DNA of 6,974 nt from Desulfocicer vacuolatum DSM 3385. GTDB taxonomy: Bacteria; Desulfobacterota; Desulfobacteria; Desulfobacterales; SURF-7. The stretch spans positions 1 through 6,974 of the forward strand of contig CAMBQS010000182.1 of the NCBI GenBank assembly GCA_945870015.1, in the 5' to 3' direction. A model generated the notes under the pieces. The model was given only the letters and a program-made list of their open reading frames with translations. It did no database searches and was not told the DNA's origin. Shown piece by piece: positions 1-6,573 of the stretch (position 1 is its first letter; each line of letters begins with the position of its first letter). Both the position numbers and the translations under genes were made by a program.

Positions 1-362
1 TTATCCAGGAAATCCGATTTGACCACTTAGGGGTTTTTACCTATTCCGATTCCAATGATCTGCCATCACACAAACTGCCCCTGCCGGTTGACAGTCAGAC
101 TGCAAATCAGCGGCAGGATCTTCTCATGAACCAGCAGGCGGTTATTTCCGCCACAAACAATCAAGCGCATATTGATAAAACCTATCCAGTGCTGATTGAA
201 CGCCGGGAATCAGACACTGTTTTTGCGGGACGGACATCCTTCCAGGCGCCCGAGGTGGACGGAATCACCTATGTTTCCTCCCGGAACTTGAAATTGGGAG
301 ACTTTGTTAAGACAAGAATCAAAAATGCATTTGAATACGACCTTTCAGGAGAGACCGTATGA
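1..362 (+). CDS. rimO: Ribosomal protein uS12 methylthiotransferase RimO, C-terminal part (5' end outside window)
   Basis: RimO is a radical SAM enzyme that adds a methylthio group to a conserved aspartate of ribosomal protein S12 in the cytoplasm. Only the last 119 residues are present, read from base 3 with no start in the window. The first residues (IRFDHLGVFTYS, then DLPSHKLP) match the stretch just after the radical SAM barrel in RimO. After a short helical linker (QDLLMNQQAVISATNNQ) comes a TRAM domain of about 60 residues (KTYPVLIERR, FAGRTSFQAPEVDGI, LGDFVKTRI, EYDLSGE), which in this family binds the substrate. The related tRNA enzymes MiaB and MtaB share this layout, but the FDHLGVFTYS stretch and the PEVDG TRAM pattern favour RimO. 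The radical SAM CxxxCxxC and the N-terminal cluster are upstream and cannot be checked. The stop overlaps the next start as ATGA, so the two genes are probably translationally coupled. Confidence 0.93.
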   Translation, partial: IQEIRFDHLGVFTYSDSNDLPSHKLPLPVDSQTANQRQDLLMNQQAVISATNNQAHIDKTYPVLIERRESDTVFAGRTSFQAPEVDGITYVSSRNLKLGDFVKTRIKNAFEYDLSGETV

Positions 363-1339
363 GTCAGTTAAAACAGACCATTCTTGAAACCGCGGCCAAG
401 GATCTTGCAGAAATTGAAACCGCGCTGAAAAATAATCTGAACACCTATCTGGATCTGGTTTCAAAGGCAGCAGGCCATATACTTTTCAGCGGAGGCAAAC
501 GATTTCGTCCTCTTTTGATGGTTCTATCCGCCCGAATCTGCGGATATTCCGGAACCTATGACAAAACTTTTTCCGTAATATTCGAATATCTTCATACCGC
601 AACCCTGCTGCATGACGATATCGTGGATGAAGCAACACTTCGACGGGGAAAACCGGTTGCAAACTCCATCTGGGGAAGTGCCATTGCCGTCCTTGTGGGT
701 GATTTTCTGCTGGCCCGTTCTCTCTCCATTGCAGCGGAAACCAATAAAATAGAAGTGATCCAGGCCATTGGAGAAGTAACAGAGGATATGGCTCAAGGTG
801 AAATTCATCAATTGCTGAACAAAGGAAGCCTTGATCTTACGGAAATGGAATACAAAGAGGTGATCCGGCGTAAAACCGCATCCCTCATCCAGGGGGCATG
901 CAGGACAGGCGCGCTGATTGCCGGAGCCTCTCCGGAAAAAGAAAAAGCGCTTACCGTTTTTGGCCTGAACCTGGGTTTTGCATTTCAAATGGCGGATGAT
1001 CTGCTGGATTATACCTCTGACACGGAAACATTGGGAAAAACCATTGGTGCGGACTTGCGGGAAGGAAAAATGACACTGCCCCTGATTCACACCCTGAAAA
1101 ACGCAAATACAACGGATCAGGAAACCATCCGAAAAATCATCCAAAATCCCGATTTTTCGGAAAAAGAGTTTAACACCCTGAAAAGGCTGCTTGATACTTA
1201 TGGCGGGATTCGATATACAATTGATCGCGCTGCAAAACATGTGGATGAAGCCAAGGATGCGCTTTCCATTTTTGCTTCATCCGAAACCAAGGATCTGCTG
1301 ATGATGCTGGCAGATTACACGTTAAATCGAAATCTATAA
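359..1339 (+). CDS. ispB: Long-chain all-trans polyprenyl diphosphate synthase (octaprenyl-type)
   Basis: This enzyme condenses isopentenyl diphosphate units onto an allylic primer to make the long prenyl chain of menaquinone or ubiquinone. At 326 residues it has normal length. Visible motifs are GGKRFRP (residues 45-51), the first aspartate-rich motif DDIVD (86-90) followed by the substrate-binding arginines in TLRRGKP, the KT pair at 172-173, the second aspartate-rich motif DDLLD (213-217), and GKTIGADLREGKMTLP (226-241). The residue five before the first motif is Ala81; a small residue there is typical of synthases making long products (C30 and above) rather than farnesyl or geranylgeranyl diphosphate. 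Exact chain length cannot be read from the sequence. The start is supported by the Shine-Dalgarno AGGAG at 347-351, 7 nt ahead, and by the ATGA overlap with rimO. The symbol is by family; hepT- or ddsA-type naming would also fit. Confidence 0.93.
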   Translation: MSQLKQTILETAAKDLAEIETALKNNLNTYLDLVSKAAGHILFSGGKRFRPLLMVLSARICGYSGTYDKTFSVIFEYLHTATLLHDDIVDEATLRRGKPVANSIWGSAIAVLVGDFLLARSLSIAAETNKIEVIQAIGEVTEDMAQGEIHQLLNKGSLDLTEMEYKEVIRRKTASLIQGACRTGALIAGASPEKEKALTVFGLNLGFAFQMADDLLDYTSDTETLGKTIGADLREGKMTLPLIHTLKNANTTDQETIRKIIQNPDFSEKEFNTLKRLLDTYGGIRYTIDRAAKHVDEAKDALSIFASSETKDLLMMLADYTLNRNL

Positions 1340-1363
1340 TGTTACAACCTGACTGTAAATCAT

Positions 1364-1373
1364 TGAGCGCTCA
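1364..1373. repeat. 10-bp perfect palindrome ahead of the FlgT-like gene
   Basis: The 55-nt gap between the prenyl synthase stop and the next start holds the self-complementary sequence TGAGCGCTCA, ending 4 nt before the Shine-Dalgarno GGAGGAAG (1378-1385). It has no loop and no T-tract, so it is not an intrinsic terminator. It could be a dyad operator or chance. I see no convincing promoter in this gap. Confidence 0.3.
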
Positions 1374-1394
1374 TGATGGAGGAAGTTAAATCAT

Positions 1395-2660
1395 ATGCCT
1401 TTTTTTTCCCTGAAAAAAACATGTCTGATCTTTTTCGTTCTTGCCCTTGTTTTCCTATCCATCCGTACCAGCTTTTCGCAAGAACCAACACCGGACTTGA
1501 AAACCATTATTGTTACAGGCTCCGGACTTGTTTCCCAAAATAACGTTGCAAAAGCAAGAGAAAATGCAATATCCGAAAGTCTGATTACCGCTGTCGGAAT
1601 TGTAATGTCGGATCTGGCTCCATCAGATGCGCTTGTATCCAATTTCCAATCTGCAAATGAAATCCTCTATACCCATACAGACAACTTCATAAACGATTAC
1701 CGGGTTCTGGCTGAAACAAAATATGAAAATCGATACCGGGTTCTGGTTCAGGCAAAAATTTCAACAAGCAAAGTAAAACAGCAATTAATGGAGACCGGAA
1801 TCCTGACCATCGAAAACAAAAAACCCAAAGTTCTTCTCTTACTCGCGGAACAAAATATAGGAGACATTCAGCCTCACTACTGGTGGGACATCCAGACACC
1901 GGAAAAGGAAAACAAAGCTGAAACCATCCTGACCGGAATTCTTACCCGGAAAGGATTTGTTGTGAAGGGTCATCCCAACACAACAACCCTTTTTGAAACA
2001 AAAGATCTGATTCTGAATACTCCAGAGCCGGATCAAAACACAATCATCAAACTCGCAAAACTGGTACAGGCCGATATCGCAATCGTTGGCCGCTCATCTG
2101 CTGAACAGTCATCCAATACCATGGGCGGGGATAGTCACTCTTTCAAGGGAACCCTCATGGCCAGAGCTATCTATATATCAAATGAGGGTGAAATCGGAAA
2201 AACAGTACAAACCGCAAACACCGTAAACACAGATAAGGTTTCCGGCGGTCTGGATGCAATATCTCAGGCTGCGTCCCTGGCCGGTGAAGACCTGGCCGTC
2301 CAGCTCACTTCCTCATATTCGAAAAAAGAGACTGAGCAATCCTCTATTAAGATTGTTTTGGAGGGTACCCGGAATCTGTCCAATTTTGTAAAATTCCGTA
2401 AAGCCTTAAGCAGCCTGAATAATGTCGGAGAAATCCGCAGCAGTGAAATGAAATCCAATGAAACAACCCTGACCGTTGAATACCGTGATAATATCAACAC
2501 CCTCGCGGAATCCTTGATGCTGCAATCATTTGATTCTTTTGGGATCAACATCTCCAATGTATCGCCTGGTCAGCTCAACATTGTCCTTATTCCGACCGAA
2601 AAAACAGGGGGTGCAGGCACACCGGCAGGAAATTTCAAGGCAGATACAACACAGGAGTAA
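1395..2660 (+). CDS. Secreted protein with FlgT-like N-terminal domain, function unknown
   Basis: This 421-residue protein is very likely exported. It has a signal peptide with Lys7-Lys8, a hydrophobic core (10-22) and a probable signal peptidase I site after SFS (28|29). No lipobox is visible: the only early cysteine, Cys10, lies at the start of the core. Residues about 36-138 look like the N-terminal domain of flagellar assembly protein FlgT: a strand with GSG, a helix with AKARENAISESLITAVG, then NDYRVL and YRVLVQAKIS strands. Residues about 143-305 (KPKVLLLLAEQ, later ADIAIVGRSS) resemble the TolB-N/FlgT middle-domain fold, and 317-398 could be a small alpha/beta domain. The tail is Gly/Thr-rich and probably disordered. 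The start is set by GGAGGAAG, 9 nt ahead. No flagellar gene is nearby, so a role outside the flagellum, at the envelope, is as likely. Domain calls are by pattern only. Confidence 0.8.
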   Translation: MPFFSLKKTCLIFFVLALVFLSIRTSFSQEPTPDLKTIIVTGSGLVSQNNVAKARENAISESLITAVGIVMSDLAPSDALVSNFQSANEILYTHTDNFINDYRVLAETKYENRYRVLVQAKISTSKVKQQLMETGILTIENKKPKVLLLLAEQNIGDIQPHYWWDIQTPEKENKAETILTGILTRKGFVVKGHPNTTTLFETKDLILNTPEPDQNTIIKLAKLVQADIAIVGRSSAEQSSNTMGGDSHSFKGTLMARAIYISNEGEIGKTVQTANTVNTDKVSGGLDAISQAASLAGEDLAVQLTSSYSKKETEQSSIKIVLEGTRNLSNFVKFRKALSSLNNVGEIRSSEMKSNETTLTVEYRDNINTLAESLMLQSFDSFGINISNVSPGQLNIVLIPTEKTGGAGTPAGNFKADTTQE

Positions 2661-2684
2661 CTCAATCCAAAAGGTGCAGACTTG

Positions 2685-3221
2685 TTGACCATCAATCTTC
2701 CGAACATTATCACGGTGATCAGAATACTGATTGTTCCTTTATTTGTTATCTTTCTGCAAAAAGATCTTTTTTTTCTTTCTCTGGTCGTGTTCACGATTGC
2801 TGCAATCAGTGACGGTCTGGATGGTCTGCTCGCCCGGTATCTGAATCAGAGAACCACCCTCGGCGCGTATCTGGACCCGATTGCAGACAAAATGCTCATG
2901 GCGTCGGCATTTGTTACACTCACCATCCTGAAAATATTTCCCTTCTGGCTGTCTGTAATTGTCATCAGCCGGGATATCCTGATCATGACCGGAATCATCA
3001 TCTATACCGTAGCAGATATCAAAGTGGAAATTAAACCAAGCCTGCTCAGCAAATGGACAACTTTTTTCCAGCTCCTGACGGTGTTTATCGTTCTGTTGTA
3101 CCAGGTTATTCCTACGGAAATCCCGGAGGCCTTTTCCAGTTTTCTCTTTGGTTTCACATCAACCATCACCATTCTTTCCGGGTTGCATTATATTTATAAA
3201 GGGATGAACATCCAGCAATGA
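2685..3221 (+). CDS. pgsA: CDP-alcohol phosphatidyltransferase, probably phosphatidylglycerophosphate synthase
   Basis: This is an inner-membrane enzyme that transfers the phosphatidyl group of CDP-diacylglycerol to an alcohol, probably glycerol 3-phosphate, the committed step to phosphatidylglycerol. The family signature D-x2-D-G-x2-A-R-x8-G-x3-D-x3-D is complete (Asp44, Asp47, Gly48, Ala51-Arg52, Gly61, Asp65, Asp69, counting from the TTG at 2682). The opening LPNIITVIRI and the later SKWTTFFQ block are typical of PgsA. About six hydrophobic segments can be seen, and the length (178-179 residues) is normal. No ATG is available near the conserved N-terminus: two adjacent TTG codons (2682 and 2685) are candidates. 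The Shine-Dalgarno AAGGTG (2671-2676) is 5 nt from the first and 8 nt from the second, so I prefer 2685. The last 63 nt overlap the convergent radical SAM gene. Other alcohols cannot be excluded from sequence alone. Confidence 0.9.
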   Translation: MTINLPNIITVIRILIVPLFVIFLQKDLFFLSLVVFTIAAISDGLDGLLARYLNQRTTLGAYLDPIADKMLMASAFVTLTILKIFPFWLSVIVISRDILIMTGIIIYTVADIKVEIKPSLLSKWTTFFQLLTVFIVLLYQVIPTEIPEAFSSFLFGFTSTITILSGLHYIYKGMNIQQ

Positions 3222-4832
3222 TTGTATTCCGGTCAGAAATTGAGTAGCCAGGGTATCATCGGTCAGGTGTTCAAAAACATGGCCGTCGGGGGTTACGCCT
3301 CTGATCCGGCCATCATGTAGAAACCATGACAGCAGTTGTTTTCCCTTTTCTTCCCGATCCTCCAAATCCGATAAAACCTCTCCCTGAAAAGGCCGCGAGG
3401 CGGGAAGGCTATGCCCTTTCCGGAGCAGCAGTTTTATAAAATTCAGGATACGCCCGAGCCGGGCAATCGTCACAGCTTCGATACGACTGGTGGTGTGGGA
3501 AATCGGAAAAGCCGAAGACCGCATCAGGGATATCTTTTCCGGAAGGAGTTTCAACGCTGCACACTTCCGGTAATCCGGACTTCCGGGGGCAGGATAAAAG
3601 ATCGATACGCCGGCAATCGTATTATGGCCGGCAAGATACAGAAGATCTTTCACGGAATCGGAAGCGGTTTGATCCGGAGCGCCTGCAATGATGTAACAAA
3701 CGGTGTCCATATCCATCCTGTCGGCAATCCTGAGAACATGTTCGAGAGAATTCCGGACATCCGGTCTTGAAAAGTTTCTGAGCTGGGAAGGAGAAGTAGA
3801 TCCAAGAGAGAGATTCAGTGTTTTAAACCCGGATAATTTCATCTGCTCAATGATTTCCTGATCCAGGGAAGGAGGAAACAGGCCGTTCATGGCTCTTAAT
3901 TCCATATTGAGGTACCCGAATCGATTCTGGATTTCCCGAAGAAGGGCAAGAAACCATTTTTTATCCAGGGAAAGATTTTCATCTTCAAAATCAATAAACC
4001 GGACCGGCTCCGAAACAGTGGCCAGTTCAATCTCTTTTACTACGGATTCAACCGATCGTCTCCGGTACGGCAGACCGGATTCCCCCATGGAACAATAGGA
4101 GCATTTCATCGGACAGCCCCGGCTTGCCACAACCGCAATACTTCCGGACTTGTTTCGCTGGTAGTATTTTTTTTTCACTAGATGGGTCGCGGGAAGAGGA
4201 TAATGATCCAGGCTGGACATCACGGCCGGAGGAGTGATGACAAGAGAACTGTTTTCCTCCCGATATACTATCCCCGGAATGTCTTTAATAGAGAGATGAT
4301 CATGCACTGCTTTTGCCAGGAATGGCATGGAAACCTCACCCTCTCCCCGGATCAGAAAATCAACAACCGGATTCTTCATCACCTCTTCCGGCATGGAGGT
4401 GGCATGGTGCCCTCCGATTACAATCTTGCAGTCAGGATGCCATTTTTTCACAATCTCCGCTGTTTTCAATGCTTCATCTTGATAGGCGGAAAACAGGGAG
4501 GAAATGCCGACCAGAAAAGCATTGGATTGTCTAGCAGCTTTTCCGATATGTTCATAACTATACCCGAAATGGCGGAAGTGATGAAACAGGGCAAAGGGGG
4601 ATTGATCCGGCTTCCCATAAAACGGACGGAGGTGGTTCATCTCATCCGGATAATCCAGAATATGTGATTTATGAGTTGCAAGGCTGTCAAAAAGTTCAAC
4701 GGAAAAACCGTTTTCAATCAACACAGAGGCAATTGAAGAAAGTCCGTAAGGAATGGTTCTTTTTTTGGTAAGATAAAAATCCCGTATCGGAGGTTGAATC
4801 AGAAGGATATCTGCCATATTTACCAGGACCAT
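3159..4832 (-). CDS. B12-binding-domain radical SAM protein, substrate unknown
   Basis: This 557-residue protein has the class B (cobalamin-domain) radical SAM layout. Residues 7-180 form a Rossmann-like B12-binding-type domain (ADILLIQPP, IPYGLSSIASVLIENG, then KIVIGGHHATSMPEE and DFLIRGEGE). The radical SAM core starts near residue 232, with Cys240, Cys244 and Cys247 (CPMKCSYC) for the 4Fe-4S cluster, followed by FIDFEDENLSLDKKW and a barrel to about residue 420. Residues 430-557 form an unassigned C-terminal region. No DxHxxG lower-ligand motif is present, so any cobalamin would bind base-off without the His ligand, or not bind at all; many family members lack it. Substrate cannot be predicted. 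The start could be Met1, which has only a weak purine stretch (CTGGA) ahead, or Met6 (4817), which begins the conserved MADILLIQPP. It lies 11 nt after the small upstream gene, suggesting one transcript. Confidence 0.88.
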   Translation of the reverse strand: MVLVNMADILLIQPPIRDFYLTKKRTIPYGLSSIASVLIENGFSVELFDSLATHKSHILDYPDEMNHLRPFYGKPDQSPFALFHHFRHFGYSYEHIGKAARQSNAFLVGISSLFSAYQDEALKTAEIVKKWHPDCKIVIGGHHATSMPEEVMKNPVVDFLIRGEGEVSMPFLAKAVHDHLSIKDIPGIVYREENSSLVITPPAVMSSLDHYPLPATHLVKKKYYQRNKSGSIAVVASRGCPMKCSYCSMGESGLPYRRRSVESVVKEIELATVSEPVRFIDFEDENLSLDKKWFLALLREIQNRFGYLNMELRAMNGLFPPSLDQEIIEQMKLSGFKTLNLSLGSTSPSQLRNFSRPDVRNSLEHVLRIADRMDMDTVCYIIAGAPDQTASDSVKDLLYLAGHNTIAGVSIFYPAPGSPDYRKCAALKLLPEKISLMRSSAFPISHTTSRIEAVTIARLGRILNFIKLLLRKGHSLPASRPFQGEVLSDLEDREEKGKQLLSWFLHDGRIRGVTPDGHVFEHLTDDTLATQFLTGIQSLLDVHPFINIMQPGKNGDG

Positions 4833-4843
4833 TCCAGTTGTTC

Positions 4844-5128
4844 TTACCGTTCATGAACAAAACGCAGAAATATCTTGTACTCTCCGCTTGTGATATCTTT
4901 CGGCAGATTGTTGCTGTCCGGAACCAGGAGTGTCAGAATCCGGCCTCCGGCAGGGTCCAGTCCACTGATCCGGAATCTGCGATTCTGTTCTCCCTGCCTT
5001 GGCATACCATAGGGTTTTCTGGGTCGACGCATGGAAAGGAAATGCGCCTCTACAGAGGATTCGCCGGCAGGTCTCCGCTTTTTTTCCGGTAAGCCAACAT
5101 AAGGTGCTGCTCCGATAACAATCTCCAT
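4844..5128 (-). CDS. Small basic protein of unknown function, between two radical SAM genes
   Basis: I do not recognise this 94-residue protein. It begins MEIVIGAAPYVGLPEKK, has an Arg/Lys/Pro-rich middle (MRRPRKPYGMPRQ), and ends in a part that looks foldable (ISGLDPAGGRILTLLVPD, then EYKIFLRF). It has no cysteine, no signal peptide and no membrane segment; by my count there are 17 Lys/Arg against 10 Asp/Glu. It is probably a real gene because of the strong, well-spaced Shine-Dalgarno ahead of this ATG and its place 11 nt before the next gene. The same frame stays open upstream to an ATG at 5236 that overlaps the preceding stop as ATGA, which would give a 130-residue form. I prefer the shorter form because the extra 36 codons would run through the ribosome site (read as GKGG). 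A nucleic-acid-binding, partner or substrate role is speculation. Confidence 0.6.
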   Translation of the reverse strand: MEIVIGAAPYVGLPEKKRRPAGESSVEAHFLSMRRPRKPYGMPRQGEQNRRFRISGLDPAGGRILTLLVPDSNNLPKDITSGEYKIFLRFVHER

Positions 5129-5135
5129 GGGTCTT

Positions 5136-5144
5136 CCTCCTTTT
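5136..5144 (-). promoter_or_regulatory. Strong Shine-Dalgarno deciding the start of the small gene
   Basis: The minus strand reads AAAAGGAGG here, 7 nt before the ATG at 5128. It is the best ribosome binding site in the window and the main reason for choosing 5128 over the upstream in-frame ATG at 5236. Confidence 0.75.
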
Positions 5145-5160
5145 CCGCAAACTGGATTCA

Positions 5161-5183
5161 AAAATACAAAATCGATGTATTTT
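5161..5183. repeat. AT-rich inverted repeat (8-bp arms, 7-nt loop)
   Basis: AAAATACA (5161-5168) and TGTATTTT (5176-5183) are perfect reverse complements separated by AAATCGA. The element lies between the promoter-like sequence and the ribosome binding site of the small gene. It could be a dimeric repressor operator or a weak 5'-UTR hairpin. It is too AT-rich, and lacks a GC stem, to act as an intrinsic terminator. Confidence 0.4.
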
Positions 5184-5194
5184 ATATAGTTATC

Positions 5195-5210
5195 GGCAAA
5201 ACCCGTTCCA
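5195..5210 (-). promoter_or_regulatory. Possible sigma-54 (-24/-12) promoter for the small gene and B12 radical SAM gene
   Basis: The minus strand reads TGGAACGGGTTTTGCC. This fits the sigma-54 consensus TGGCACG-N4-TTGCW except for A in place of C at the fourth base and C at the final W, with the essential GG and GC exactly 10 nt apart. Transcription would begin near 5185, giving a leader of about 55-60 nt before the ATG at 5128. I did not identify an activator site, and a chance match is quite possible. Confidence 0.3.
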
Positions 5211-5232
5211 TTCTTTAGCCAACCGCTTTTTT

Positions 5233-6573
5233 TCATTTTCGATGGGAAACAATTGCCTGCTCAAACCGCTCTTTTGGAGGATTAAAATATCCAAAAAGGA
5301 TCTCAGGAAACCTTACCCGAATCCTTTCCAGAAGACGTTTCATACCCATGGGCTCTCCCAGTGAAATCGCTTCCGACATAATCTTCCAGTATCGAAACGG
5401 ATCAAAATTCAGATTCCGCCATTGTATCAAATCCACCGGATGCCTCTCCAGGAAAGCCTGAAACGCATCAGCCTCTTTTTCGCTGTCACTGACTCCAGGA
5501 CAGTTGAGATAATTGATAGCCACTCTTTTTCCTTTTTGAATGGCCATATCAATGCTCGCTTCCACATCCTCAAAGCAGTAACCGATTGGTCTGAAATAAG
5601 CCGTATACAATTCTTTTCCGGCACTGTTCATGCTGACCCGAATACTGTCCAGCCCCTGATCAAAAAGCGTTGACAGAACATCCGGCAGGCTGGCGTTTGT
5701 ATTCATATTAATGGTTCCGTGGCTTGTTTTGGAACGAATCTTCGCTATGGCCGGCCCGATAACATGGGCGGCCATGAGCGGATCTCCCTCACACCCTTGT
5801 CCAAAGCTGACAACGCCCTGTTTGACTTTCTGAAAATGAGCAAGTGCGACTCCTGCGATCTCCTCGGGAGAAGGCGTAAACGTAATCCGGTTTTGAGGAC
5901 TCTTGATTGCAGGCTCTTTTTGCATAGAGATGCATCCAATGCATCGGGCATTGCACTTCCTGGATGTCGGGAGCGGGGCCTCACACCTGCCGATAAAAAA
6001 ATTCTTGGCCGCGGGGCAGGCATACTCCAGAGCGCATTTTTCCAGATGTTTCCGCAACCGGTTATCCGGAAGCAGATTCCTCATGGCCCGGATACCGGCT
6101 TGAACCTTATCCATTTTCATCAACCGAAGATCCTGCCGGGGTTCTTCATCCACCTGGATCGCGGCCGAACAAAAACCATCCTGATACCAGCCCGCCGCAC
6201 CATACGAAAAAAGAGGAAGGTATCCTGCACGATCCTCTTCTTCATATGCACAGGTTGCGGTATTGACATAGCCTGGAGAATTAAAAACAGCGACTGGAAA
6301 CAGCGGCTCACCCGGATGATATGGATTTTCTTCAAGGGTTTCAAACTGATCCAGGGAAAGATTATAAACAATCGGAATTCTGTCCGGCAGAAACAGCAGT
6401 TCTGATCCATGGGGCATGGACACGGTTTCCGAAGCCGTAAGAATTTCCAGATGATTTCCTGCCATTCCCACAGCAGCATATCCCTCCAAATCGAAAATCT
6501 CTCCATTTGAATCCGCCACAACCGCGGTTATTGGATTCACGATATCTGCATTGTTTTTCATGGTACCCATCAT
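5233..6573 (-). CDS. Radical SAM protein with a long cysteine-containing N-terminal region, function unknown
   Basis: The protein has 446 residues. Its radical SAM core starts unusually late, at Cys207, Cys211 and Cys214 (CNARCIGC), followed by SFGQGCEGDPL (256-266, at the GGE-like SAM-binding position), TINMNTNASLP (287-297) and SIRVSMNSAGKELY (310-323). These are typical of MoaA/PqqE-like radical SAM enzymes. Residues 1-170 are an uncharacterised, probably beta-rich region with no signal peptide. Between it and the core are three further cysteines (180, 186, 197) that could hold another Fe-S cluster. No SPASM-type cysteine-rich C-terminus is seen. The ATG at 6573 overlaps the phoH stop as ATGA and has no clear Shine-Dalgarno, so coupling is likely; Met2 and Met5 (6561) are alternative starts. 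Its stop in turn overlaps an ATG at 5236. Family membership is firm; the reaction is unknown. Confidence 0.87.
   Translation of the reverse strand: MMGTMKNNADIVNPITAVVADSNGEIFDLEGYAAVGMAGNHLEILTASETVSMPHGSELLFLPDRIPIVYNLSLDQFETLEENPYHPGEPLFPVAVFNSPGYVNTATCAYEEEDRAGYLPLFSYGAAGWYQDGFCSAAIQVDEEPRQDLRLMKMDKVQAGIRAMRNLLPDNRLRKHLEKCALEYACPAAKNFFIGRCEAPLPTSRKCNARCIGCISMQKEPAIKSPQNRITFTPSPEEIAGVALAHFQKVKQGVVSFGQGCEGDPLMAAHVIGPAIAKIRSKTSHGTINMNTNASLPDVLSTLFDQGLDSIRVSMNSAGKELYTAYFRPIGYCFEDVEASIDMAIQKGKRVAINYLNCPGVSDSEKEADAFQAFLERHPVDLIQWRNLNFDPFRYWKIMSEAISLGEPMGMKRLLERIRVRFPEILFGYFNPPKERFEQAIVSHRK

Noticed and set aside
524..1240. Long open frame (238 codons) on the minus strand opposite ispB
   Set aside because: It lies fully antisense to a clear prenyl synthase, its protein is rich in Cys and Phe with no recognisable motif, and it has no operon context.
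1698..1746. Direct repeat TACCGGGTTCTGG at 1698-1710 and 1734-1746, 36 nt apart
   Set aside because: It is in frame and encodes YRVL twice in neighbouring beta-strands of the FlgT-like domain; a two-copy coincidence or old strand duplication, not a functional repeat array.
2758..2774. AAAAAGATCTTTTT palindrome with a longer T run inside pgsA
   Set aside because: It resembles a terminator only superficially: the stem has no GC-rich part, and it sits within conserved coding sequence near the N-terminus.
4182..4667. Open frame of 161 codons on the plus strand opposite the B12-type radical SAM gene
   Set aside because: It is antisense to conserved B12-domain motifs, and its translation shows no domain or signal peptide.
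4838..5092. Plus-strand open frame of 84 codons opposite the small gene
   Set aside because: I see no ribosome site or family motif, and it runs against the direction of the surrounding cluster.
4851..5150. Alternative 99-codon minus-strand frame overlapping the small gene
   Set aside because: Its start has no comparable ribosome site, its protein is Cys/Arg-rich and shadow-like, and the other frame has the well-spaced AAAAGGAGG.
5719..6405. Open frame of 228 codons on the plus strand opposite the radical SAM gene
   Set aside because: It is antisense to a well-supported gene, and its translation is low-complexity and basic with no family pattern.
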